Below, one piece after another: positions 23,389 through 31,891 of a stretch of DNA of 33,917 nucleotides; the first letter of the stretch is position 1; every line of letters begins with the position of its first letter. Origin of the DNA: an uncultured Porphyromonadaceae bacterium (lineage in GTDB: Bacteria; Bacteroidota; Bacteroidia; Bacteroidales; Muribaculaceae); contig UQKE01000020.1 of the NCBI GenBank assembly GCA_900541555.1, positions 1 through 33,917 on the forward strand, read 5' to 3'. The notes under the pieces are model-generated. The model did no database searches. It was not told where the DNA came from and worked only from the letters and a program-made list of their open reading frames with translations. A program made the translations under genes and the position numbers.

Positions 23389-23586
23389 CTATATTAGGTT
23401 GTTGCAAATGACGAATTATTTTTTGTGTTGCTCGATCCAGCGGCGGGCAACTAACTTTGTTTTGAATTATATCGAACTCACGTTGTTTATGTTTGACGAG
23501 CGTTGTGTTAGCTTTAATATGGTTGTTACACAGATGCTCCACAATGATTGTAAAAAGATATCTATTGTGGAGCATAACATATATTG

Positions 23587-24651
23587 TTACTGCGTCACAA
23601 ATACTCTCCAACTGCCATCCTTCTCGCCTCGCTCAACGTATTTTTTCTGTATGAGCTGATCGAGCAGTTTTTGGATAGCTGCGATGCTGATTCCCGTGAT
23701 TTCTTTCATATCGGCCAAAGTAAGTGTCGGTTCAGTTCGCATAGCATTCAGAATCTTTGTATAATTGGGGGTTCGGAATGCAATGCGTTCTCCATCATAC
23801 CACCACACATTTTCATTCTTTTCACTTACAAACAATACATTGTTATAAACTTCTGTTGCGACTAGATTATTGAAATATTTCAAAAACGGGCGAATATCCT
23901 TAATTTCTGCGTGAGCACCATCATTAGGGTCAGGACCTACTTCGAGATCGGCTTGATGCAGAGCTTCCAGATATTCACTCTTTTTGCGGCTGCGAACAAC
24001 GACCATCGGGTAATTATGGCGAATTAGAATAAAGTTTACCATCAGTCGGGCAATGCGACCATTCCCATCCTCGAAGGGGTGAATGCGTATATAGCGGTAA
24101 TGGAATAACGCTGCTAACTCCACAGGAGAAAGTTTTCCTTCTTGCTCGGTCTTGTTATACCAATCCACCAAGTCCGCCATTAGTCCGGGCGTCTCTTCTG
24201 GCGAAGCATACTCAAATCTATCGCCGTATCGTGTAATGACACTATTTCGTCTAGTCTTATACTGACCGGCGTGTATTACGTAACTTGTCTGCACGCCATT
24301 AGGGAGATTACGATATACTGTGTAATCTTCACGAAGTAGAGTCTTATGTAAAGTTCTGATAAAATTCTGAGTCAAGGGAGTTTCTTTCACTCTCGCTTGC
24401 TCAGTCGTCATGCGAAGGCCAACGTTGCTTGCTGTCATTTCTTGTACATCACGCACATCTGCCTCGCCAATCACTTTCCCAAAGAGCAACAAAATTTCCG
24501 TTTGGCCATAGGTTAATGTATTACCCTCAATGTGGTTGCTGTTGTAGTTGAAGTCCACTGTAAAACGACGGCTAAGCCTTTCCCTATCCTTATCGGATAA
24601 TGGTTGTAACTCCTGCCACGTAGCCAATGCTTTTTTGATATTTAGGTATTT
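23587..24651 (-). CDS. Fic family protein (probable AMP-transferase) with N-terminal inhibitory motif and C-terminal winged helix
   Basis: A 354-residue Fic protein. The catalytic loop is HPFEDGNGRIAR (about residues 188-199), matching HPFx[D/E]GNGR with the active histidine. The inhibitory helix motif [S/T]xxxE[G/N] is present near the N-terminus as SNHIEGN (Ser39, Glu43), so this is a class II, self-inhibited enzyme. The C-terminal 70 residues look like a winged helix (TLTLADMKEITGISIAAIQKLL in part; then LIQKKYVERG). That is usual for the stand-alone chromosomal type that modifies its own or other proteins. An alternative ATG at 24666 adds five residues. No antitoxin gene is adjacent. Confidence 0.9.
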   Translation of the reverse strand, partial: KYLNIKKALATWQELQPLSDKDRERLSRRFTVDFNYNSNHIEGNTLTYGQTEILLLFGKVIGEADVRDVQEMTASNVGLRMTTEQARVKETPLTQNFIRTLHKTLLREDYTVYRNLPNGVQTSYVIHAGQYKTRRNSVITRYGDRFEYASPEETPGLMADLVDWYNKTEQEGKLSPVELAALFHYRYIRIHPFEDGNGRIARLMVNFILIRHNYPMVVVRSRKKSEYLEALHQADLEVGPDPNDGAHAEIKDIRPFLKYFNNLVATEVYNNVLFVSEKNENVWWYDGERIAFRTPNYTKILNAMRTEPTLTLADMKEITGISIAAIQKLLDQLIQKKYVERGEKDGSWRVFVTQ

Positions 24652-24706
24652 CATGCGCCTGAACATTTATTGTCAACGATGCGAATATACAAAAAGTTTT
24701 GAATAT

Positions 24707-24724
24707 GGTTGTATAGGTACAACC
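24707..24724. promoter_or_regulatory. Perfect palindrome over the -33 region of the Fic gene
   Basis: GGTTGTA (24707-24713) and TACAACC (24718-24724) are perfect inverted repeats around TAGG. A -7-like TATATTCG lies on the minus strand at 24689-24682, so the palindrome falls where the -33 element of the Fic promoter would be. It may be a repressor site, possibly for the Fic protein's own winged helix. The T-rich bases to its right could also make it a plus-strand terminator, but no plus-strand gene leads into it. Confidence 0.45.
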
Positions 24725-24861
24725 TTTTTATAATCTTTTTTTTGATGGCATGTTGAATGGCAAGATTGGAGAATTGTTGCTCCAAAAGCAAAAAGCTGCT
24801 CAAAACTGAATAAAATTACGGTTTTGATTTCCAAGTCGGTTTCAGGGGTATTTTTAAACAA

Positions 24862-24904
24862 AAACGAACGGAGGCTGCATATAGCGTCTCCGTCCGTTTT
24901 TTTA
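24862..24904. terminator. Terminator of purL
   Basis: The stem 24862-24878 with 24884-24899 has the core ACGGAG/CTCCGT, two or three mismatches and a 5-base loop. A run of A residues lies to its left and a run of T residues to its right. It lies about 20 bases after the purL stop and can act on the minus strand; a plus-strand role is not needed. Confidence 0.75.
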
Positions 24905-24918
24905 TTGTGCAGGTCAAG

Positions 24919-27900
24919 TTATTTTTTGTGTTGCTCGGTCCAGCGGCGGGCATTGACAAATGCTTCTATCCACGGCGTTACTTCGTCGGCGGAACGGCGA
25001 TTTTCGGGATAGTAGCCGCATTGCCACGGGAAAATGGCCCGTTCGAGGTGGGGCATCATTGCCAAGTGGCGACCGTCGGCAGAGGCGATGCCTGCAACGC
25101 CGTCCGGCGAACCGTTCGGGTTGGCCGGATAGGAGCGATAGGCATATCGTGCCACGACGTTGTAGTTTTCCATGCCTTCCGGCAAATTGAATTTTCCTTC
25201 GCCATGGGCAACCCAGATGCCTAATTTCGAACCCGACAGGGATTTGAACATGACGGAATTGTTTTCCGGAATGGTCAGTCCGATGAATTGCGATTCGAAT
25301 TTGTGCGAATCGTTGTGGAGCATCGTGGCTTTTTGGCGGTGTTCCGGATTGATGAGGTTCAGTTCAATCATCAATTGGCAACCGTTGCAAATGCCGAGGC
25401 TGAGCGTGTCGGGTCGTGCATAGAATTTTTTCAACGCGGCTTTTGCTTTGTTGTTCCAAAGGAATCCGCCTGCCCATCCTTTTGCGGAGCCAAGCACGTC
25501 GGAGTTGGAAAATCCGCCGCAGAACACAATCATGTTCACGTCGTCGAGCGTTTCGCGTCCGGATGTCAAATCGGTCATGTGCACGTCTTTCACATCGAAT
25601 CCTGCAAGGTAGAGGGAATAGGCCATTTCGCGATCGCCATTGACTCCTTTTTCTCGGATGATGGCGGCCTTGATGCCTGTCGGCTTCCTCCTGTCGGCTT
25701 CCAGCCCGTAGGAATTGAGCGTGCCTTTGAATTCTTTCGGGAAACGATATCGGATGGGTTGCTTTTTGTAGTTCAAGAAACGTTTTTTTGCGCATGCCTC
25801 TCCGCTCTGCTTGCGGTCGAGCAAATAGGACGATTCAAACCAAATGTCGCGCAAGTAGTCGATAAACAGCAGGTAGTCCTTGTCTTGGTGGGTGAGGAGC
25901 AACGCCCGTTCGTCTTGCGGCTTGCCGATGCACAAGTGGCGGATGCCGTAGCTGTCGAGCACGCCGGTTGCTTTTTGCATGTCCTTGTCGTCGATTTGCA
26001 TGACGATGGCGCTGTTTTCGGCAAATAGGATTTTCACGATGTCGTTGTCGGCAAAGCCATTCAGGTCGATGGTCAACCCGCCTTTGACGTTGGCAAAAGT
26101 CATTTCCAGCAATGTCGTGATCAAGCCTCCTGCCGAGACATCGTGGAGGGCAAGAACCATGCCTTTGTCGACAAGTTGCTGCACGGCGTTGAACGCGTTT
26201 GCAAAGTATTCGGCGGAAGCGATGCGCGGCACGTCGGCATCGATGCTGTTTTGTGATTGGGCGAAAGCAGAACCGCCAAGCGCCAACGGAGAATTGCTGA
26301 AATCCACGTAGAGCAGCGAGGTGCCTTTTTTGTTCTGCACCACAGGGCCGGCCACTTTTTTCACATCGCCCACTTCTCCGGCGGCAGAAATAATGACTGT
26401 GCCCGGCGCTTTGACTTTCTTGTTGCCGTATTTTTGCGTCATTGAGAGGCTGTCTTTGCCGGTGGGGATGTTGATGCCGAGCGCGCAAGCAAAATCGCTG
26501 CATGCTTCCACGGCGCGATAGAGCGCGGCATCTTCGCCTTCGTTGCGGCATGGCCACATCCAATTGGCGCTGAGCGATACGCTTTTCAGACCGTCGGTAA
26601 GCGTTGCTCCGGCAATGTTGGTCAATGCTTCGGCAATCGAGGCGATGGAGCCTTGTGCTGCATCGGCAATCGCAATTTGCGGCGCATGTCCGATAGACGT
26701 GGCAATGCCTTTCGTGCCGGTATAGTCCAATGCCACGACTCCGCAGTCGCTCAATGGCAACTGGATTTCTCCTTGACATTGCTGGCGGGCAATTTTGCCC
26801 GTCACGGAACGGTCGACTTTGTTGGTCAACCAATCTTTGCATGCGACGGCTTCCAACCGGAGCACTTCTTCTATGTAATCGTTGAGTTTTGATGTCTTGT
26901 ATTTGACAGGCGCGAGCAGCCGGCGGCGGGTCGTGTCGGTCATGTAGGTTTTCGGCGAACTTCCGAACATGTCGGTCATTGCCAGATCGATGGGTCGAAT
27001 GCCATCTTTTTGCTCGAATACAAAACGATGGTCGCCGGTCGTTTCTCCGATTACGTAGAACGGTGCGCGTTCGCGTTCGGCAATTGTCCGCACTCTGTCG
27101 ATGTCTTCTTTTTTGACAACCATGCCCATGCGTTCCTGCGATTCGTTTCCGATTATTTCTTTGGAGGAAAGCGTGGGGTCGCCTATTGGCAGCGCGTCGA
27201 TTTCGATTTTTCCTCCGGTGGCTTCGACAAGCTCGGAAAGCGCGTTGAGGTGTCCGCCGGCTCCATGGTCGTGGATGGAAACAATGGGGTTTGAGTCGGA
27301 TTCGGCAAGGGCGCGAATCACATTCGACACGCGTTTTTGCATTTCCGGATTGGCGCGTTGCACGGCATTAAGCTCGATGGCATTGGCGTATTGCCCTGTG
27401 TTGACCGACGACACAGCGCCGCCGCCCATGCCGATGCGGTAGTTGTCGCCTCCCATCAGCACGACATTTTCATGCGGTTCGGGCACGCCTTTGATTGCAT
27501 CTCTTTTTGCTGCGAATCCGACGCCGCCGGCAAGCATGATTACTTTATCGTAGGCAAATTCTTCATCTTTTTCTTTGTGTTCAAACGTCAGGACGGAGCC
27601 GCAGATGAGCGGTTGCCCGAATTTGTTTCCGAAATCGGAAGCGCCGTTGGAAGCCTTGATGAGAATTTCTTCCGGCGTTTGGTAGAGCCATTTGCGTGGA
27701 GCCGGAGCCGATGCTTCCCACGGACGTCCGGACTCGGTGCGCGGATAGGATGTCATGTAGACCGCCGTTCCTGCAAGCGGAAGGCTGGCTTTTCCGCCTC
27801 CGAGACGGTCGCGAATTTCGCCGCCTGTGCCTGTGGCTGCGCCATTGAACGGTTCCACCGTTGTCGGGAAGTTGTGGGTTTCGGCTTTCAGCGACAGCAC

Positions 27901-28620
27901 CGTTTCGATGTCCTTCACCTCGAAATAGTCCGGCTGGTGTGGATTTTTTGGTGCGAATTGCTTTATGACGGGTCCTTCGACAAATGCCACATTGTCTTTA
28001 TATGCAGACACCAATTTGTTGGGATTTGTTTGGGATGTCTTTTTAATCAGCTTGAAAAGCGACGACGGCTTTTCTTCTCCGTCGATGATAAACACGCCAT
28101 TGAATATTTTATGGCGGCAATGCTCGGAATTGACTTGCGAGAATCCGAACACTTCGCTGTCGGTCAGCGGGCGTCCTAATTTTTTCGACAGGGATTTCAA
28201 GTAATCGATTTCTTCCGGACTAAGCGCCAGCCCTTCTTCATCGTTGTATGCTTCAATGTCGGAAATATGAATGATGTCGTCCGGCTTCTTGTCGACTTCG
28301 AAAATGTTTTCCCCGATTCCGTCGTATAGGCGTTGCAACATTTTGTCGAATGTCGGATTTTTTGTTTTTACGGGAAAATACTCTTCAATTCGAGAAATTC
28401 CCGACAATCCCATGTTTTGTGTGATTTCCACGGCGTTGGTGCTCCACGGGGTGATCATTTCCTTTCTCGGACCAATGAATTTGCCGTCGAGCGAACCGGT
28501 GTTTAATAGCGAAGCTCCGCTGAACAGCCATTGAAGTTTTTCAATTTCGTTGTTGTCCAACTTGTGGTCGGATTCTAATGCGATAATTGAGCCTGTCGTA
28601 GTTTTGAAGAAGTTGATCAT
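24919..28620 (-). CDS. purL: Phosphoribosylformylglycinamidine synthase (single-chain)
   Basis: A complete 1233-residue large-type FGAR amidotransferase. It makes FGAM from FGAR, glutamine and ATP in purine synthesis. The N-terminal PurS-like region and linker are followed by two AIRS-type halves, with SQVNSEHCRHKIFNG, LKAETHNFPTTVEPF, GGEIRDRLGGGKAS and, in the second half, SLPTGKDS-like NIPTGKDSLSM. The C-terminal class I glutaminase has IVFCGGFSNSDVLGS and the nucleophile in LGICNGCQLM (Cys at about residue 1076). AHGEGKF and a late PHLERA follow. No frameshift or missing block is seen. It diverges from tsaB; both genes have good -7 boxes in the 152-base gap. Confidence 0.97.
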   Translation of the reverse strand: MINFFKTTTGSIIALESDHKLDNNEIEKLQWLFSGASLLNTGSLDGKFIGPRKEMITPWSTNAVEITQNMGLSGISRIEEYFPVKTKNPTFDKMLQRLYDGIGENIFEVDKKPDDIIHISDIEAYNDEEGLALSPEEIDYLKSLSKKLGRPLTDSEVFGFSQVNSEHCRHKIFNGVFIIDGEEKPSSLFKLIKKTSQTNPNKLVSAYKDNVAFVEGPVIKQFAPKNPHQPDYFEVKDIETVLSLKAETHNFPTTVEPFNGAATGTGGEIRDRLGGGKASLPLAGTAVYMTSYPRTESGRPWEASAPAPRKWLYQTPEEILIKASNGASDFGNKFGQPLICGSVLTFEHKEKDEEFAYDKVIMLAGGVGFAAKRDAIKGVPEPHENVVLMGGDNYRIGMGGGAVSSVNTGQYANAIELNAVQRANPEMQKRVSNVIRALAESDSNPIVSIHDHGAGGHLNALSELVEATGGKIEIDALPIGDPTLSSKEIIGNESQERMGMVVKKEDIDRVRTIAERERAPFYVIGETTGDHRFVFEQKDGIRPIDLAMTDMFGSSPKTYMTDTTRRRLLAPVKYKTSKLNDYIEEVLRLEAVACKDWLTNKVDRSVTGKIARQQCQGEIQLPLSDCGVVALDYTGTKGIATSIGHAPQIAIADAAQGSIASIAEALTNIAGATLTDGLKSVSLSANWMWPCRNEGEDAALYRAVEACSDFACALGINIPTGKDSLSMTQKYGNKKVKAPGTVIISAAGEVGDVKKVAGPVVQNKKGTSLLYVDFSNSPLALGGSAFAQSQNSIDADVPRIASAEYFANAFNAVQQLVDKGMVLALHDVSAGGLITTLLEMTFANVKGGLTIDLNGFADNDIVKILFAENSAIVMQIDDKDMQKATGVLDSYGIRHLCIGKPQDERALLLTHQDKDYLLFIDYLRDIWFESSYLLDRKQSGEACAKKRFLNYKKQPIRYRFPKEFKGTLNSYGLEADRRKPTGIKAAIIREKGVNGDREMAYSLYLAGFDVKDVHMTDLTSGRETLDDVNMIVFCGGFSNSDVLGSAKGWAGGFLWNNKAKAALKKFYARPDTLSLGICNGCQLMIELNLINPEHRQKATMLHNDSHKFESQFIGLTIPENNSVMFKSLSGSKLGIWVAHGEGKFNLPEGMENYNVVARYAYRSYPANPNGSPDGVAGIASADGRHLAMMPHLERAIFPWQCGYYPENRRSADEVTPWIEAFVNARRWTEQHKK

Positions 28621-28657
28621 ATAGAAATCGATAAGAAGTGAATGATTTATTTTGCGA

Positions 28658-28665
28658 CAAATTTA
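28658..28665 (-). promoter_or_regulatory. -7 box of purL
   Basis: TAAATTTG on the minus strand (28665-28658), a perfect TAnnTTTG, 37 bases upstream of the purL ATG. No clear -33 TTTG is seen at the normal distance. Confidence 0.5.
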
Positions 28666-28740
28666 CGGAAAAATCGCGTAGTAGCTTTTATCTCCGAATC
28701 GGATTCTTTCGCATTGCTTTATTTTTAGTGGAAAAGGTGC

Positions 28741-28748
28741 TAACTTTG
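28741..28748 (+). promoter_or_regulatory. -7 box of the tsaB operon
   Basis: TAACTTTG, a perfect -7 box, 24 bases before the tsaB ATG. A TTG at 28714-28716 is a possible -33 element with a long (24-base) spacer. Confidence 0.55.
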
Positions 28749-28772
28749 CACGCGTTTCAAGGCTGTTAAAGG

Positions 28773-29468
28773 ATGGCAACAATTTTAAATATAGAAACTT
28801 CGACCGATGTCTGCTCCGTGTGTTTGTCGCACGAAGGGGAAATGAAATTTCATGATGCCGATTACAAAGGGCGGAATCATGCAGTGGTTTTGGGCCCGTT
28901 TGTAAAGAATGCTTTGGATTATGCCCGTCAGTGCGAGTTGGCGCTTGATGCGGTTGCAGTGAGCATCGGACCGGGATCTTATACGGGATTGCGCATCGGC
29001 TTGTCGGAGGCGAAAGGCCTTTGTTTCGGCCTTGGCGTGCCGTTGATTGGCGTGAACACGCTGAAATTGCTGAGCGTGTCGGTCATGTTTTCGAAGCACG
29101 TGGAGCCTGACGAATATTTCGTGCCAATGATAGATGCGCGCCGGATGGAAGTTTTTACCGGCGTTTACGACTTGGCGTTAAATGAAATAGTTGGCAATCA
29201 GGCAATGATTGTCGATGAAAACTCGTTTGCCGGCTTGTTGGCCGAACGGCGGTTGCTGTTCATGGGCAACGGCGCGGATAAAGTGTCGGAAGTGATCAAG
29301 CATAAAAATGCGGAATTCATACTTGGCGTGCGTCCGAATGCGGCCGACATGATTGCGTTGTCGGAAAAGGCATATCGGGAACAGGATTTTCTCGATTTGG
29401 CATATTCCACGCCGAATTATCTGAAAAAGTTTTATGCGACAGTGCCAAAGAAAAATGTATTAAAGTGA
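28773..29468 (+). CDS. tsaB: tRNA threonylcarbamoyladenosine biosynthesis protein TsaB
   Basis: A 231-residue ASKHA-fold protein that acts as partner of TsaD in making t6A37 in tRNAs. It opens ILNIETSTDVCSVCL and then has SIGPGSYTGLRIGLSEAKGL, the family signature. YFVPMIDARRMEVFTGVYD is the dimer-side block. It lacks the metal-binding histidines of TsaD, as expected for TsaB. The stop is 9 bases before the next ATG (DUF4290 gene), so the genes are probably one operon. Confidence 0.93.
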   Translation: MATILNIETSTDVCSVCLSHEGEMKFHDADYKGRNHAVVLGPFVKNALDYARQCELALDAVAVSIGPGSYTGLRIGLSEAKGLCFGLGVPLIGVNTLKLLSVSVMFSKHVEPDEYFVPMIDARRMEVFTGVYDLALNEIVGNQAMIVDENSFAGLLAERRLLFMGNGADKVSEVIKHKNAEFILGVRPNAADMIALSEKAYREQDFLDLAYSTPNYLKKFYATVPKKNVLK

Positions 29469-29476
29469 GAGAAACG

Positions 29477-30079
29477 ATGTTGGAATACAATACTAAAAAA
29501 GAGAAATTGATTTTACCGGAATATGGGCGCAATATCCAGCAGATGGTGGATTATTGCCTGACTATACCGGAACGGGAAGAGCGGACGCGTTGCGCGAAAG
29601 CCATTGTCGAAATCATGAGCAATTTGTTTTCTGATCGCCGCGATGTGGACGACTTTAATAAGAAATTGTGGAATCAATTGGCGATTATGTCGGATTTCAA
29701 GCTGGATATAGATTATCCTTGCGAAGTTATCCCGAAAGAAAGCCTGCAATCGAAGCCTGAAAAAGTTCCTTATAAATTGACGCCGATTCGCTATCGCCAT
29801 TATGGGAAAATCATCGAACGGTTGATCGACATCGCGTCGGAGATGCCGGAAGGAGAGGAGCGCGAAAATTTGTCGATGCTGATTGCGCAACACATGAAAA
29901 AACTGCTGTTGCAAGTGAATAATGAAGGCGTGGAGGACGAAAAGGTGTTCAAGGATTTGGCGGAATATTCCCGTGGCCGAATCGTGCTGGACCCTGCAAC
30001 CCATCATTTGCGTGATTTTAAGGAGTTGATTCAACCATCCAATCAAAATAGCGGAAAGAAGTCCAAAAAGCGGAAATGA
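29477..30079 (+). CDS. DUF4290 domain protein
   Basis: A 200-residue soluble protein that I recognise as DUF4290, a family known from Bacteroidota. It opens MLEYNTKKEKLILPEYGRN and has MVDYCLTIPEREERTRCAKAI. Later blocks are LDIDYPCEVI and YRHYGKIIERLIDIASEMPEG. It ends with a lysine-rich tail (GKKSKKRK) suited to nucleic-acid or ribosome contact. The function is unknown. Its place between tsaB and rimM fits a translation- or growth-related role. I chose ATG 29477 over a GTG at 29465 that overlaps the tsaB stop. Confidence 0.87.
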   Translation: MLEYNTKKEKLILPEYGRNIQQMVDYCLTIPEREERTRCAKAIVEIMSNLFSDRRDVDDFNKKLWNQLAIMSDFKLDIDYPCEVIPKESLQSKPEKVPYKLTPIRYRHYGKIIERLIDIASEMPEGEERENLSMLIAQHMKKLLLQVNNEGVEDEKVFKDLAEYSRGRIVLDPATHHLRDFKELIQPSNQNSGKKSKKRK

Positions 30080-30086
30080 CACAGGC

Positions 30087-30608
30087 ATGATTACTGCGGA
30101 AGAGTTAGTCGAAATCGGGCAATTCAACAAGGCGCATGGCATTGGCGGAGAGATGTCGGCAACGGTGGTGTGCGATCCGGAAGACATTGAATCGTTTTCA
30201 GCGTTGATTGTGTCGATGGACGGCATATTTGTCCCGTTTTTCGTGTCGGGAATCCGCACGAAAGGACGCAGTTCCGTGCTGTTGAAGATGGATGGCGTCG
30301 ATACGGAAGAATATGCGCGCCGCTTCGTGAACAAGAAAATTTACGCCTTGCGCGAAGAGTTTTCGGATGTGGAAGAAGTAAGAGGCGATTTTTTGATAGG
30401 CTATTCCATGATTGACCAAGATGGCGCGAAGATAGGCGAGATCACAGATGTGGACTTTTCGACGGAAAACGCGCTTTTCGTGATGGAAAGAGACGGTCGA
30501 AATTTTTATATACCCATCACGGACGACTTTATCGTAGAGATACGAGAAGATTCAAAAACTTTGGTGATGGATTTGCCGCAAGGCATGATTGATGTCCAAA
30601 TTGATTAA
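30087..30608 (+). CDS. rimM: Ribosome maturation factor RimM
   Basis: A 173-residue assembly factor for the 30S subunit head. The N-terminal domain has EIGQFNKAHGIGGEM. The middle has LLKMDGVDTEEYARRFVNKKIYAL in part. The C-terminal PRC-barrel begins DFLIGYSMIDQDGAKIGEI and contains IPITDDFIVEI. Complete and of normal length. It starts 7 bases after the DUF4290 stop. Confidence 0.93.
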   Translation: MITAEELVEIGQFNKAHGIGGEMSATVVCDPEDIESFSALIVSMDGIFVPFFVSGIRTKGRSSVLLKMDGVDTEEYARRFVNKKIYALREEFSDVEEVRGDFLIGYSMIDQDGAKIGEITDVDFSTENALFVMERDGRNFYIPITDDFIVEIREDSKTLVMDLPQGMIDVQID

Positions 30609-30644
30609 ATATTCCCTAAAATATCCCATTTACTGTTTTGAGAA

Positions 30645-30675
30645 TTTGTCTGTTTGCCTGAATTTCTTACCTTAG
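30645..30675 (+). promoter_or_regulatory. Promoter of the small protein/OmpA-like gene pair
   Basis: TTTG (30645-30648), a 19-base spacer and TACCTTAG (30668-30675; 7 of 8 to the pattern TAnnTTTG when its wild-card bases are counted). It lies 19 bases before the ATG at 30695. Confidence 0.5.
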
Positions 30676-30694
30676 CAAACAAATTCTAACGCGA

Positions 30695-31000
30695 ATGAGC
30701 CAAGAAATTGATTTTCCCATATATGATGAAGAGGATGCTGTTCGTTTCATAAAGGACAGATTGCCCGAAAACTTGTCAGGAAGCTTGACTAAAAACCAAA
30801 TTCTTGAAATTATCGATTTGATTTTTGACTATTACGAATCGGCGGGCTTTCTTAGTTTGAGCGATGTCGATCGCGAGCCGGACGAGCGCGACGTTGTTGC
30901 TGCCGTGGCGAAACGGATGAAGGGCAGGGAGCTTTCCTTTGATGAAATTGCAGAGATTGTTCGATTGGAATTGGCGTATGAAGATACTTTAAATAGGTAG
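30695..31000 (+). CDS. Small acidic conserved-type protein, function unknown
   Basis: A 101-residue, strongly acidic, helical protein (opening MSQEIDFPIYDEEDAVRFI; later DLIFDYYESAGFLS and FDEIAEIVRLELAYED). There are no cysteines, membrane helices or known motifs. It has its own promoter and is followed after 7 bases by the OmpA-like gene, so the two are probably cotranscribed. I have the impression that such a protein is widespread in Bacteroidales but cannot name a family. Confidence 0.7.
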   Translation: MSQEIDFPIYDEEDAVRFIKDRLPENLSGSLTKNQILEIIDLIFDYYESAGFLSLSDVDREPDERDVVAAVAKRMKGRELSFDEIAEIVRLELAYEDTLNR

Positions 31001-31007
31001 GACAAGC

Positions 31008-31787
31008 ATGGATTTGCGAAAAACGATATATAAAATTGCAAGATGCGGTATCGCAATGGCAGTAATCGCTGCTTTTGCATCGGAACCTCTCGATGCAAAA
31101 GATAATTTTTTCAAACGCAGCGCATCGGCTGTCAAGGAATTTTTCACTGGCGGCAAGCAAGATAATGCCGACGCGGCCGAATGTCGGGAAGAGGATGAAA
31201 ATGTAGTTGATCCGGTGACCGATAATTCCATGACGGCAGCGGAAGAATTGGAGTTGCTTTACGACAGTTCGCTGGACGACAATGTCAGAATCCCGAAGCT
31301 TTTAGACCAAAAAGAGGCAATTCGCGCATATCAATTGAGGCAGGCAAAGAAATTGGTTGCTGCCGGAGAGCAGGTCGAAACGATGCGAAACGGGGAAGTG
31401 ATCATTGCCACCATAGAATGCAACGAATTGTTTTTGCCCAATGATACGGTGTTGAAGCCGACGGCGGCAAAATATTTGAAACCGTATGTGGGATTCTTGA
31501 AAGAACGCGACATGTACAGGATGCTGCTTGCAATGCATAGCGATGATACGGGGTCGGCAGCATATACCGACAATCTGACGAGCGCGCGCGTGCTTGCCGT
31601 TTTGGAATGGTTCCAGCAGCATGCGGCAGAAACCGATTATGTCATTCCTTATGCGATGGGAGCTTCCGAGCCGTTGTATACAAACAATTCGGTGGAAAAC
31701 CGCAGCAAGAATCGGCGATTGGAAATCTATTTGGTGCCGGGGCGCGCCATGATTCAATCGGCTTCCGAAGGCAAACTTCCGGACTGA
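31008..31787 (+). CDS. OmpA-like periplasmic/outer-membrane protein
   Basis: A 259-residue exported protein. A signal-type segment (CGIAMAVIAAFASEPLDA) is followed by an acidic, probably flexible stretch. The C-terminal 130 residues follow the OmpA-C layout: LFLPNDTVLKPTAAKYLKPY, then MLLAMHSDDTGSAAYTDNLT, SARVLAVLEWF, and the closing NRRLEIYLVPG. The spacing of LT..R and N..NRR matches the peptidoglycan-binding OmpA fold, although the Asp and Arg that contact diaminopimelate cannot be confirmed by eye. There is no beta-barrel or clear lipobox. Confidence 0.78.
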   Translation: MDLRKTIYKIARCGIAMAVIAAFASEPLDAKDNFFKRSASAVKEFFTGGKQDNADAAECREEDENVVDPVTDNSMTAAEELELLYDSSLDDNVRIPKLLDQKEAIRAYQLRQAKKLVAAGEQVETMRNGEVIIATIECNELFLPNDTVLKPTAAKYLKPYVGFLKERDMYRMLLAMHSDDTGSAAYTDNLTSARVLAVLEWFQQHAAETDYVIPYAMGASEPLYTNNSVENRSKNRRLEIYLVPGRAMIQSASEGKLPD

Positions 31788-31842
31788 CGGAATGTGCTCC
31801 GCGCGACGGGTCGAAAACGCAATCGGCAAGGAATTTCGATAC

Positions 31843-31873
31843 TTGCTAAATTGCGCTGAACATTGTACCTTTG
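31843..31873 (+). promoter_or_regulatory. Promoter of proS
   Basis: TTG (31843-31845), a 20-base spacer and TACCTTTG (31866-31873), a perfect -7 box, 18 bases before the proS ATG. It also shows that the upstream frame from TTG 31871 cannot be the true start. Confidence 0.7.
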
Positions 31874-31891
31874 CCGGAAAATTCAACAAAA

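Noticed and set aside
24707..24740. GGTTGTA/TACAACC hairpin as a plus-strand terminator
   Set aside because: It is followed by T-rich bases, but the nearest plus-strand gene ends 3 kb upstream beyond its own hairpin. A promoter-proximal operator for the Fic gene fits better.
25835..26842. 335-codon open frame on the minus strand inside purL
   Set aside because: It is a different frame of the same strand as purL, with an Arg/His/Gln-rich product and no recognisable domain. purL is intact in its own frame.
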